Shown here: positions 46,728 through 57,880 of the stretch, one piece after another
How positions within the stretch are numbered: position 1 is the first letter of the stretch
How the letters are laid out: each line of letters opens with the position of its first letter
DNA from: Gnetum montanum
Taxonomy: Eukaryota; Streptophyta; Gnetopsida; Gnetales; Gnetaceae
NCBI GenBank assembly: GCA_015680685.1
Contig: MNCI01037900.1
Coordinates: forward strand, 323,595 to 387,594
DNA: 64,000 bases
Direction: 5' to 3'
Program-made: the position numbers and the translations under genes
The notes under the pieces: generated by a model
Database searches by the model: none
Seen by the model: only the letters and a program-made list of their open reading frames with translations
What the model was told of the DNA's origin: nothing

Positions 46728-48690
46728 AAATGAAAACTTGTCCTTGAGTTCCTTACAAAATATTGGGAAGGTATGGGATTATTAACTAATTGACAACTGA
46801 CGGTGAAATGGGATGACAGACTCAACATGCCTAGTGAACAGATCAATAAGCATATTACAATATTAGTATTCATGACCATTGCTATGAACACTCGTACATA
46901 AATGACATCCAAGCCTTTATTTGGTAGCTTGAAGAGAAAAAGAGAGAGAGAAAGAAGATGGAGTGTTTTTCCACCAATGCCGAGATTGCACCTTCCATTA
47001 TTTATCCATAGCCATGCCACCAAACTTTGTCCTTTCGTACATGCTCTAGTTCTGGTCCATCCTGAGTGCTTCCTCCAAGCCTAGTCCATTATTTGTATGA
47101 TCGCCATCTGCACACAACATAGTCACAAATGAGCAAGGATAGATAATCCACAATGCAGTTGATACCTTGCCTCGATATGAAGCGCATTCGCTAAGTTGTG
47201 GTTATTGCAGAAACAAGTTCAAAGGTTTATCATTAGCAACTACCCAAGGTGTAGGGGTTAGGCAATTAGTAAAATGGAAAAAATTGAAAAAATTGTGCTA
47301 AGGCCCCCACGACTAAGAGCGAACCTCCGATAGCTATAAGATGGAAAAACACGAGGAATAAGAAAGATGAAAAATATAAATGGAAACACCAATAAAATGG
47401 ATGTCATGGATGGTAATGAAATAAGAAATGATTGATTGCAAGAAATGTTTAAGGGAAATAAGTTAACAATTGCACCAAAAAGAAATGCCAGTGGGTCATC
47501 CCCAAAGCACGCTTATGCCCTTTATGCCCTGACAAACCCACAAACCAAAGAGTCCGCAGGCTCTAGGAATGTCATTTGGAAGCAAGAGTTAAAAACTTAC
47601 CCATAAGAATTCACCAAAGAAAAACAATGTATCAACCCAGAACGAACTAATGATAAAATCGACAATGAGGTGAAAAATGGGAAGAAAGATGGAGAGGAAA
47701 GAATGGAATGGAATCCCAAGAACAAGGTTGTGTAAAGCCCCTTTTGTATTTCATGGTTAACGTGACTGAGTAGAACTCATCCCAAATCCAGACTCAAACA
47801 AACCACATCTAGTGACCTTGCATGAACACACTTGACCAATCCATCCACTTGAAGCAACAAGAATGCTTTCACAAAGAGTCACCACCATTCCGAAAAGAGT
47901 GAAATGGAGAAGTAGGAAGCAAGAAAAGGCCTTAGTTAGAGGGAACCTTCAAGCATGGGTAACATGTCTTTCTAGTGCCATAACCAATGCTTGTAGCCCA
48001 TATTACTTTATTATGTCTAAGGGGTGTGCTTTGAATTATCACTTTTCTCTTTTTTTATTTTTTTTTTCTTTTTTTCTTTTTTTTTTTTTTTTGTGTGAGA
48101 ACCACATGCAAAGACTTATTTTTATTCACTCAGCTTCCTAATTTTTGAACAATGTCAAAATGGTGAAAAATCCAAGAAACAAGCATCCAAGCACCCAAGA
48201 GAATGGCCAACACAAATGCATCGAATCCCCTTGAAGTCGCACCCTTTTCATCCTTGGATTCTTTCCTTGGTTTAAAAAGTACCCAGCCACTAATTCATTA
48301 ACAAGTTTACTTAGAAAAAGGGGACTGTATAGTTCCAAGCCAAAGGAGACCATAGAGTTATATGGATGAGTGGATGGTGTGGACTCATTGCCTGTTTTAC
48401 CAAAAGAACCATACCTTAATATCAGCATCATAATTCAAAGGGAAAAACCAAACATTAGCAATCAATATGATATAATTCAATCCACCATCATAAGCACTTA
48501 TTAGATGATGAATAAAAGTAAATTAAGCAAACAAACAAATAGTAAAAACATGAACAATGGTGTAAAACAAAAATAAGAAAAGTTGAAAGAATGTGTAAAA
48601 CAAAACAAAAAATAAATAAGGGTCTAGAATGGTTAGCATAGGTGGCCATCTCCCCCAAAACTAATTTGGAAGGAGGAGATCCAAAATAGT
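46728..48690 (-). other. 3' untranslated region of element M
   Basis: Two kilobases without a supported ORF. There is a long T-rich run on the plus strand (48,044-48,092), that is, an A-rich run in the element's sense strand. Conserved blocks are shared with P (22.4-23.4 kb), and near the tract with the coiled-coil element. Confidence 0.65.
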
Positions 48691-49640
48691 GGGCAGGCTT
48701 ATCCATCAAGAGAGGTAGCATGTGTACTGGCTGTCCTAAGCTCCTGGAAAGGTTTGCTTTGTTGCACATTGACGAAAAGTTTTTTATTCGGGCTCTCAGG
48801 TTTGTATATTGTCATGGCCCCTGAAGGAAAAGTTGCATAAATAATATAAGGTCCTTTCCATAATGTTTGAAATTTAGTACGTTGTGGCACATGTGTGGGA
48901 TTCTGGTAGAGAACCTTATCTCCCAGTTGATATTTAACTTTCCTAATCCTTAGGTCATGACGTTGCTTATTGAATGCCTTGTGCAATTCGTTAGATGATA
49001 GGGTAGCTAATCAATTTTCATCTAGCAAATTAAGAGTTACTAACTGTTGTTTTTGTGCTAAGTCAAGGTCAAGGTTGAATTCACATGCCATGAATAGTGT
49101 ATGGAGCTCAGTTTGAATGGGAAACATCGGTAATTTACCGTACACTAACTCATAGGGAGAGTAGCCTGTAGGGAGTTTCCATATGGAGCAGTATGCCCAA
49201 AGAGCATCATTCAATTTAGTGCTCTAGTCTCACCTAAACTTACTAATAGTTCTTGTCAATATTTTTGTAATCTCCCTATTGGTGACTTCAACTTGACCAT
49301 TCACTTGGGGGTCGTATGGTGTTGTCAATTTATGCTCAACCCCTAAGTGTTGCACTAATTTCTGAAAAGTTGCACCTGTGAAATGTGTACCATTGTTTGA
49401 AATAAGTGCACATAGCACACCAAACCTATTTATGATTTGTTGTTGAATAAATCATGCAGCTGTAGATGATGTAAAATCTTTAATAGTAGCTGCTTCAGCC
49501 CATTTTGTTAGATAATCAATGGCATCCATTGGACATTGGTGTAATTGGCCCCATAAAATCAATTCCCCAAATGTCGAAGGATTCTAACGGTTGAATCCAT
49601 TGTTGTGAACCCTCTATTCTAGTAGTCACTCATCCTCTTT
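48691..49640 (-). pseudogene. integrase of element M, zinc-finger part deleted
   Basis: Minus strand: FDIWGIDFMGPIT (about 49,570-49,530), then YLTKWAEAATI, ALISNNGTHFTG (about 49,405-49,370), KLVQHLGVEHKLTTPYDPQV (49,350), LWAYCSIWKLPTGYSPYELV (about 49,200), NELHKAFNKQRHDLRIRKV (48,990) and LYQNPTHVPQRTKFQTLWKG (48,912). The first core Asp is kept; the second reads Asn. The HHCC zinc finger, present in P at 21,330-21,470, is missing: RNase H ends and TTRIEGSQQWIQPL follows at once. The enzyme inserts cDNA into the host genome. No chromodomain. Confidence 0.88.
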
Positions 49641-50120
49641 GTTGTCCCATCACAACCAAGATAAATGATCAGTAACTACATTCTCGATGCCCTTGCGATC
49701 GATCATTGTTAAATTGAACTCTTGTAAGATTACAAGCCATCATATGATATGAGGGCCTACCATTGGCTTATTCATGAGGAACTGGATTGCACTATGATCT
49801 GTATGTATATATACTTTATATCCCAATACATAGTGTCTAAACTTTTCTAGTGCAAACACTATAGCCATTAATTCTTTCTCTGTGGTAGTGTAGTTAAGTT
49901 GTGCACTAGCGATACTTATACTTGCACAGTGGATGTAATAAGGATGCTTCTAGTCATCTAACTATGTAAGTACAGCTCATAAAGCATACTTGGATGCTTC
50001 AATCATGATATGGAATGGTTTGGACCAATCAAGAGCTTGTAGAATGGGTGTTTCTAATAGCTTCTTTTTCAAAGTTTGGAAAGCTAATTGGCATTCCCTA
50101 GTCCACTCGAAAGGTACATC
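49641..50120 (-). pseudogene. RNase H of element M
   Basis: Minus strand: KPFHIMIEASKYAL (about 50,015), YTTTEKELMAIVFALEKFRH (about 49,895-49,840), HTDHSAIQFLMNKPMVGPHI and ILQEFNLTMIDRKGIENVVT, ending DHLSWL near 49,650. The first catalytic position reads IEAS, where P has MDAS, so the Asp-to-Glu change may matter. Confidence 0.86.
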
Positions 50121-51030
50121 CTTTTTCGTTACTTCCACCAATGGTTTGACAACCTTTGAAAAGTTCTCAATAAATTTCCTATAGTAGCCAGTATGTTCAA
50201 GGAATGACTGAATATCTTTGATAGTTTCTAGTTGATGGGTAATTCCTTGGATAATTTTGATTTTCTCAAGGTCTACCTCTATCCCTATGTGTGAGATTTT
50301 GTGCCCTAGTACTACGCCTTTTTGGACCATCAAATGGCTTTTCTACCAATTGAGCCTCAAATTGGTTTCTACACATCTTTTTAACACTTGCTCTAACTAG
50401 TCCAAGGGTTGATCAAAGTTTTCTCCATAAGTGAAGAAGTTATCCATAAAGATCTCCACGCCATTCCCTATCTGCTATTGGCATATGCTTAGAACTAGTT
50501 GTTAAAATGTTGCAGGGGCATTGCACAAGCCAAACAACATCTGTTTGTATGTGAACATTCCCCAAGGACTTGTGAATGTAGTCTTGGCTTGGTCTTTTGG
50601 GGCTATTTGTATTTGGTTATATCCACTATATCCATCCTGAAAACTGTAATAGTGATGCCCTGCGATGGTATCTAAGACTTAGTCGACCAATGGCAATGGA
50701 AAGTAATCTTTAAATGTTGTCATATTTAGTAGCCTGAAATCTATGCACACCCTCCATTTTCCTCCCTTTTTAGGCACAATAACTAAGGGGCTAACCCATT
50801 CACTATCAGCAATGGGGTATATGAACCCAGCCTTGAGAAGTTGTTTGATTTCTTCCTTAACTACTTACTTCAGGTTATGGTTCAATTGTCTCTATAGTTG
50901 TCTTCGAGGCTTCATGGAGGGGTTAGTGTAAATTCTACGTTGGCATATCCTAGGATCTATTCCAGTTAATTCAAGATATAACCAAGTGAAGGCTTCCAAT
51001 CATTTATTTATTACCTTTATTAGTTCTTCT
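50121..51030 (-). pseudogene. reverse transcriptase of element M
   Basis: Minus strand, in order: LLKAGFIYPIADSEWVSPLV (about 50,845), WRVCIDFRLLNMTTFKDYFP (50,755), YSFQDGYSGYNQIQIAPKDQ, AKTTFTSPWGMFTYKQMLFG, LCNAPATF, VEIFMDNFFTYG (50,460-50,430) and GVVLGHKISHIGIEVDLEKI. The catalytic pair reads MDN: the codon for the second Asp is AAC (minus strand of 50,439-50,441). This is the best preserved domain of the element. Confidence 0.92.
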
Positions 51031-51599
51031 TTCTGTTAAGGAGCAAGCTCATCATTGATAATTACCAATTTTCCATTTTTAAGGAACATGTATTCCATAC
51101 CAGTGGGTAATGGTTTTAGCTCGAGGGGCTTCTACTTAAATTTCTCTAGGATTTCCACCTTCCCCCAGTTGATATTTCCAAGGTTAATACTTTGAAGTTG
51201 GTGGTGGACTTTCTCTAATGCGTCTATGCTATCAATGTAAGCACAAGTCAAACCCTTAGATGGTTCTATGCATATGAGTGAACTGCTTTCTTGATCAGCT
51301 ATTAGCCACTAGGTGTCATCCTATTATGTGGCTGCTGCATACAGGCATCTTTGTATGTTAATCACTTGTGCACATTGATTGCATGTAGGCAATGCTAAAC
51401 TTTTCACAAACCATGACCTCTGCACGCAATTACACCTTGTGTCACTATATGTGATGCATGAAACTTTCTTCTTCTTGATCTTTTTGAATGTATTTTCCTT
51501 TGATATTTCTACGAAAAGATCATGGATTCCTAGGCATGCATCGATGGTGCTTAGTCATGCTCTTTCCATTATGATTGGGAAGTCCCCCTTACCATTGTT
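51031..51599 (-). other. PR-RT linker of element M
   Basis: Coding-like but broken. Plus-strand open frame 51,379-51,606 is a shadow. A comparable stretch in P is 19,111-19,690 (shared words near CATGCATCACATATAGTGATACAAGATGTAATTGCATGC in either orientation). Confidence 0.5.
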
Positions 51600-52055
51600 T
51601 ATCTAAATCACTAAGAATTCAGCTAAGTATGACCACACACAAATAGTGGTAACAATGTCTTCCACCAGTCCCAATGGAATAGTGATGGACTGGTCAGCCA
51701 ACTTAAGATGGATGTTGCTCTTTTTCAATGGAGGCAAGTTCCAGGCCTTGTACATTTCTTGAGAAATCAAGTTGACATCAGAACCTAAATCCAAAAGAGC
51801 CTTGCATGGCACATTTTTAGTGATTTGTAAGTATATAAGAGGACTCTCAGGATCAAAGAATTTCCTAGGAAGGTGGCCAGCTTGGATCCAATTGGTGACA
51901 ACATGTGTTAACATGACTGTATGCATTGAGTTCGGTGATTGGGTTGAAGGGGGCTCCAAAGTTTTGATTGATACTAAGGGATCTAAGGAATCAACTGCTT
52001 GTGATTGCAAGGGCTTAGTTGGACTATTGGTTCTAAAGAAAGGTCTTTTCTTCAT
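51600..52055 (-). pseudogene. aspartic protease of element M
   Basis: Minus strand: RKFFDPESPLIYLQITKNVP (about 51,880), then CKALLDLGSDVNLISQEMYK (51,810-51,755), LPPLKKSNIHLKLADQSITI and PLGLVEDIVTTI. The Athila form is DLGASVNLMP; here the triplet is DLG followed by Ser-Asp. 151 codons are open. The upstream part is Pro/Ser-rich linker. Confidence 0.87.
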
Positions 52056-54280
52056 GTGGTTGTTGGAACCAACAGTAGGTTGAGAGTTAACAACCCCTGT
52101 GGCATTACATTGCTATGGCTAGGTAGGGATTTCACCTTGCATCGTGGGAGCAAGTGGTAGTGGAGCTATTGGTGGAAGAGATGCGGTCGGATGAGAAGGA
52201 TGATATGCTTGTGGAATATCACCTCTAGAAGAGGGAGTCCCATAATACTCGCAGGCTTAGTAGTGAGGTTGAGGAGTGACGTGGCTAGTAGAGTCACATG
52301 GGGAGATTGGCTACTACACGTAATATCCATACGAGTCAGATTTCCAGTAAGGATACTGTTGTGTTGGTGGTAGCATTCTCCATGATTGTGGGTGTTTCCA
52401 CTATTGATATTTCTCAATTAGTTGTGGTGGAGTTCCATTGGGATAATATGTTAAGGGTTGGTGGAACTACCTTGGGTGCTACCTTGAGGATAAGATAACC
52501 TTTGGGGTGTTTTCCTTTTATTTAATTGTGGGTTGAGTGCATACGCCCTAGACTCCTATAAATGTGAGATTATAGGGAAACATCTCTTAGGATGGTCATA
52601 TTGACATATCTCACATCCACTATCATTGTCTATTTCCAAATCTACAACCTCTTCAATGATGGCAAAATTTCCCTTACCCTTGCTACATGCATGTTCAGCC
52701 TCTTTCTTTTTTCTTTTCTCACTACGTTGCTCTCTAGACTCCTCTACTATTTTAAGAATAGTTTGAAATCTATTGTCTAGGGAATCCCACATTTGGTCTA
52801 CCTTTGCCAAAACTTCTAATGTCATCTTTTGGAAAGGCAAATTTTTCCTATTCACCATCCCTTCAAGTGGTGACTCTTCCTCATCCTCACAAAATATTAC
52901 TCCCCTCTTCCAAAGGGAAGGATCTTAGTTATACTCTTTCATACTTTTTCTCTTCCGTAGCTCACTTCCTTCCTTAGCAACTTGCTTTAATAGTCTTTGA
53001 ATTTGATGGAACCTAAGCTCAAATAGTCTTCCTTGGGCATAAGTCCTAAGGGTTCTTGTTTCATGCCTAAGCCCATCCATGAGATGGTGTAGTTAATCCC
53101 ATTGCGAATAAACATGGCTAGGAAAACGATGTAACAGTGCATAGTATCAGCCCATGGTAGCATCCAAGGGTTCATATCCTCCTTGTTTCTAACCTTGGAT
53201 TTGTTTACGCAAGTTAGACACTCGGGAGTACATTTGGTACTTGTCATTAAATAGTTCTAACATAGTACTCCACCTACGAATGGATATCGATTCTAAAGAC
53301 CAATACCATCTTTCTTCTTCCTTAACTAATGTCCATGGGAACAACTTAAGTTTTTTCCATTCATTCTCTCCCTTCTTCTATGTCATGACTCTCTAGATTG
53401 CCTTCATCCCCTTTCCTGATTTTTTCATCTATGACTTCCACTTTGCCTACCTTTATCCCCATGGTCTTTTTCATTATGACCGCATCTAGATATTGAAGGA
53501 GAGGGTGAAGGAAATGATGAAGGTGAAGAAGAAGGAGAACCATCACCATGATGGTGTTTGCTACCTTCTTTTCTGCAGTCTCATCCCTTATCACAATTGC
53601 AATCAAAATGTCCACCTTTATCATGAGTTCGTGTCCCTTTTTCACACCTTTTGTGCCCATGGGTATCAGAACCTAGGTTATGAATAATGGAATGAAGGTC
53701 TTGATACACAACCCCTTACCCAAAGTCAAGGGAAGGAACATTGTTGTGAGGGCAACTACCTGAGGTAGGTTCACCACCCTCATTTTCACTTAAGACATGT
53801 GGGACATCCTGAGACCACTTATCCATCAAAGACTTATGATGTCTCTCCTATTGCAAGTCCCTTTGATGTTGTGCCTCCATGGGACAGTATTCTCTCGAGT
53901 CATGGTCTTGCACAATGTATTCTGCGTGTAAGTGCAGCATGCCAATTCATGTGAGAGCACGAAGAAGCATGATGGGGACTAAACGATCGGGAGGTAACAC
54001 TATGTTACCTTCTAAGTCTCACCAATGTAGTTGTTCATCTAGATGGAGGATAAAGGTGAAGTCTAGTATATATTCATCAGGATGAATATATACCACTTGA
54101 ACTTGTTGAGGGACTGGCGGATCAACATCATGTGTATTACACCACTGAATTTTTGTCTGTTTCAAACCTAGGCAGTGAGGCGCTTTCATACGAAGAAGGA
54201 GACATACTTGTCTATTCAGTGTGCAATGTATTCTTGTTTCTTATTTTCTCAACCAACCCTAAGGATTTGTTCCAATGATG
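52056..54280 (-). pseudogene. gag of element M
   Basis: Minus strand from about 54,150: QVQVVYIHPDEYILDFTFIL and REYCPMEAQHQRDLQ (53,900). A Ser/Pro/His-rich stretch follows (HHHGDGSPSSSPSSFPSPSP, 53,530). The gag core has KLKLFPWTL, RWYWSLESISIRRWSTMLEL, FNDKYQMYSRVSNLRKQIQ (about 53,250) and SHVYSQWDxLHHLMDGLRHE (about 53,100). It continues TYAQGRLFELRFHQIQRLLK, RKNLPFQKMTLEVLAKVDQM (52,840) and ends with CEICQYDHPKRCFP (52,590), a C-x2-C/H zinc-knuckle-like motif. Pro/His-rich linker to 52,056. Many stops and shifts. Confidence 0.82.
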
Positions 54281-54321
54281 TGAACGGTTTCCTAAGTTCT
54301 AATTAGCACACAAACAGCTAA

Positions 54322-54340
54322 GTCCCCAGCAATGGTGCCA
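54322..54340 (-). other. primer-binding site, tRNA-Asp type, decayed
   Basis: Minus strand TGGCACCATTGCTGGGGAC, one base after the LTR end. The tRNA-Asp complement used by Athila elements is TGGCGCCGTTGCCGGGGAC; the three differences are all transitions at CpG sites. Confidence 0.85.
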
Positions 54341-54341
54341 A

Positions 54342-55262
54342 TGATGAGTGGCGAGGTACCCCTACGTTCAACCATACAAATACAAGCATTTCACGCATGA
54401 TCCGGTCGAATTCCAAGAACAAAGTGCCTATGCGCCTTTGTGGAACAAGGACAGGTTGGTTGATCATTACCTTTCCAAACTTACTTGTATGTCACAATTG
54501 TATGGTTAAGTAAGCTTGAGGCATATGATTTTTATATCTATTATGTTTTTATGTCATGTGCTAATAAGGGAGAAGAAAGATAACTAAGTGACTAATTTAT
54601 CTTAACTACTCATTAACTAAGTTCTAACTAATCCTAACACCAGCATCCATTCTCACTTGCTGTACACATCCTAAACCAGTGCAACACTACTAGGATTACC
54701 AAACGCTAATTGTTACTGAGTTACCAAGTGTTACACGCATGCTCAAAGTGAGAATACTGAGTGTAATTTAACGATTTTCTTAATTGATCAAAATGAATTG
54801 CTACACTAATAACATAAATGTAAAGTGCATAAAATAAAATAAAATAAAATAAATGCATAAGAAAATAAAATAAAAGAAATGCGTAAGAAAAAAAATCTCA
54901 AGTGCTGCAAGGATGAATCAAAGAGCTCATCTTTATTGCCATACACAAGGTATGCTCAGGTACACAATGCTCAAATAAGGATCTATCCACACTTAGACAT
55001 CCTGCTACAAGCACTTGGAAAATACTCTAACTTTCAAACAAACTGCAATAGTTTTCACTACTTGACTGCTAAAAGACTTCTCTTCCAATTGTGCACCTGG
55101 GCACTATATTTATAGGCTTGGGAGCAACTACTCTAATAATTAGAGTAACCACTTTAATAATTAGAATAAACCACTAGAGTAACTACTCTAATAATTAGAA
55201 TAAACGGCTAGAGTAACTGCTCTAATAATTAGAATAAACCACTAGAGTAACCGCTCTCATCA
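54342..55262 (-). mobile_element. 5' LTR of element M, 921 bp
   Basis: Minus-strand reading TGATGAGAGCGGTTACTC to GGGTACCTCGCCACTCATCA. A TATA box (CCTATAAATATAGTGC) lies near 55,108, and four 36-bp units lie upstream (55,125-55,255). The ATAAA run at 54,830-54,880 is longer than in the other LTR. These two expansions explain the 59-bp length difference. Confidence 0.92.
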
Positions 55263-55267
55263 CCAAA
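55263..55267. repeat. target-site duplication of element M, right
   Basis: CCAAA, identical to 45,848-45,852. Confidence 0.9.
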
Positions 55268-55860
55268 TTAGGCTACGAATAAGCTTTTCATGTCATCCCA
55301 ACTAGTCATACTATTATTTGGTAAGTTAGAGTACCAAATTTAAGCCATGTCTCTTAAGTTTACAACAAATAGCATACAAGCTTGATCTTGATGTTGGACA
55401 TTTGCATGTGCTAAAGCTAATTCAAATAAAGAAATATACTCTTCAGCTAAGTAAGCTTTTCTAGGGATATAAGGCTTAGGTAAGTACTTGTAGATTGCAT
55501 TAGGAATATCATTATAATTTGAGAATCTCAATGGAATGGCTTCTTACCATGAATTTACTAATGATGATGGATTTGCCATTTTGAAATTCCTTCTAGTTGT
55601 TGAACTCTTAGAATTTCCTCACTTTACCTTAAAGACTGGTAAGCCAAATAGAAAATGTGACGTTCTAGATCTTCTAGTTCTTATTCCACTACTTGTCCTT
55701 GGTTTGAAAATCCTTTCTTCCTCTTCTTCTGATGAATGCACATTCTTATATTTAGAGTATTCTATAGGATTTCCAAATTCTTCTGATTTACCAGGTTATT
55801 CATTCATGGATAAAGTAATAGCTAAATCAATGGCCTCATTCTAGCATTAAAAATAACTAT
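55268..55860 (-). pseudogene. Ty3-type gag, N-terminal half (split by element M)
   Basis: Minus strand: EFGNPIEYSKYKNVHSSEEE (about 55,785) and, after a shift, IPLRFSNYNDIPNAIYKYLP (55,540), EYISLFELALAHANVQHQDQ (55,435), MLFVVNLRDMA*IWYSNLPN and SMTSWDDMKSLFVA*FG, where M interrupts. W-x-x-LP...SWxxxxxxFxxxF is the core of Ty3 gag. It continues at 45,847. Confidence 0.78.
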
Positions 55861-57190
55861 TCGTGACAACTTTGGATAGCCACTATCTTATATTCTTTTT
55901 CCAATGACAAGAAACTAATGATTGGAAAGGATCCACTTGACACAACATTGCCTCCTTCTTGTAATGACAATCACAAGATTGAGATATTCTTTCAAATCTC
56001 AAGTTTAGGTATTTACTAGTTTCTAGAAATACAAAGACTTGGATACCTCTAAATAAACTCAATAGTTGCAAAGAAACTATGTGTTTTGGACTATCATTTA
56101 ATATAATTTTCACAATATTATGCTTTGAAATCTAAATAGCTAGAAGTTTTTTATTTTTATTTTTTATGAAAAGAATCAACCCCCTTTTATCCTATTCAAT
56201 AAGCAAACAAATTTCCTACTATATTAGAGTTACTTAGTCTATGCAATCTCAATCAAATGCTACTTGTACTAATTGTTCTTTCATCTAATGCTTAAGTACA
56301 ATTCAACAAATCAATAACAAATTTTTCCTAGAGAAAATTCGACAAGAAAATCCAAAAATACATCAAGATTCAATGGATTTAAAGAAAAATAATAGTTGAA
56401 TTGCAAAAGTCCTAAACATTGAGATGAGATATTACTAACATAAATAAACACTTTGGAAAATAAAGCTATTTAGATCAGTCAATAATATGAGAAATTACTA
56501 AATCCTTAGCTTAAGCAAGCAATTAAACAATTCCAACAAAGATAGCAAGTCACACTATGATCTTAACTACTAGATAAGTAACAATGGTAAAGCAAGGAAG
56601 ATGAAGATAACTCATAGAATAGAAGTAAATAGGCTAAATCAAATTGAACTTTAGTATGTCATTGTACAAGAATTTGCTCCTCCTAGCTTTACTCCTAGTC
56701 AAATTATGTAATCCCATTTTTTCTTAACAAATTTTCTTTGGCCTTTATATAGCAACCTATGGTAGTTACAATCATTATAAAAGTTAAAACCTCCATATTC
56801 AACATGTCTTCTTCATGTAATTGTAGGCTATTGGACAACTGTCCAGTATCTTGAAAGATTCTTCTCATTCATTGAATGTGAAGCCCTTCTCTTGATAAGT
56901 GTTGAGCTAACCTCCCATGACTATGGAGAATTTCAATAGGTTGAATCATTGAATTTGGTTCAACACTATCAATCCTCATCATAATTTATTTAGTATTCAT
57001 TTCTCACATAATTAATTTAATTAGTAAATTTGTTGTTTCTATTGAGGTAGCTCCCATAGTAGCACAAACTCATTTCAATTCAAGCTTCTTCTTGGATGTT
57101 TTATTTATGAAGTTAGTAACTATTATCTAAATAACCATGTTTTTTCTGAGGTAAAAGTCTTCTTTGAGCTCTAACCAATTCAACAATTCC
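55861..57190 (-). other. non-coding LTR-like segment X2 with TATA box
   Basis: Partner of X1. The minus strand has GCTATATAAAGGCC near 56,748 followed by a leader-like stretch. No ORF is supported. It directly precedes the gag start on the minus strand, as an LTR and leader would. No TG/CA ends or primer site were found. Confidence 0.5.
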
Positions 57191-57880
57191 TACACCTCTC
57201 TATTCCATCTACACAAATCTAGCTTGTTTTTCTTATAATGGCTCTGTGCTTTAATGATGGCTCTGCATTCGCATCTTAAGGCATTTGGAGATTCTGGCAG
57301 CCGGAGCATCCAATTCCCTAAGAGTGGTGGAGTAGGATCTTTCAACACCATGTTTGAAGGATTCAAATGCAATAGAGACCAGGTGTCTATCATCGAAGGT
57401 GCTTTGCACACCAGGGCTAGCAGTCGATCCATTGTGGTGGTATGGCTATGCTAGTTTTGGAGTGTGCAATTATGAAGTTGAGATTCAAGTGCTCTGCGTC
57501 CAGCTACTTTATCTCAATAAGTGAGAATCTAGTTACCGATGATAATGTCATGGCAGGAGGTTTTAGAAGTTAGAAAATTGTGGAGTCATCCAGTACCAGA
57601 TGGCTATCTTGAATGATATAATGGGATCTGTGGCAACCAGGTCAAGATTGCTGAGCAAGTCTAGACCCAGAGCTTCACCAGCCTCAGCATAATTATAGTT
57701 CAATGATAGCTAAATGGGGTTGCGCCCATAGTACTTCTGGCCCATCACACTTAGCTAATGTGTTGTGTCACAGCAACTGGGACCGGCGTTTCCATCGATT
57801 TCCCTATTAAAGCAGTAACCCCAGACATGTGGGTTGTTATAGTCCTAGATTTCTCATTTAACAATTTGGACACCTGTGGT
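57191..57880 (-). pseudogene. GH19 chitinase fragment, copy 2
   Basis: Minus strand: NNPHVWGYCFNREIDGNAGP (about 57,845-57,785), CCDTTH*LSVMGQKYYGRNPI, the TAG shared with copy 1, then [40 protein letters not shown] and TPQFSNF. The stretch [11 protein letters not shown] keeps the second GH19 signature except for one Thr-to-Ile. Both Trp are intact, and GRN stands for GRG. HDIIIGN follows after the same frameshift as in copy 1. The downstream part (57,420-57,245) matches the unrecognised stretch of D1. Confidence 0.87.

Larger units (their letters stand above)
45853..55262 (-). mobile_element. complete nested Athila-type Ty3 retrotransposon M, 9.4 kb
   Basis: Two LTRs (45,853-46,714 and 54,342-55,262) end in TGATGAG/CTCATCA or a one-base variant and are flanked by identical CCAAA duplications. 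On the minus strand the order is LTR, primer site, gag, PR, RT, RNase H, INT, 3' UTR, polypurine tract, LTR. The PR/RT/INT types, lack of chromodomain and tRNA-Asp primer site fit Athila. The two LTRs differ by about one base in ten over the part I compared, mostly transitions, so the insertion is old. All ORFs are broken. It split an older gag gene. Confidence 0.93.

Noticed and set aside
48044-48092. Long T run as the poly(A) tail of a processed gene or LINE on the minus strand
   Set aside because: It lies inside the 3' untranslated region of element M with conserved flanks and no coding sequence or target duplication next to it.
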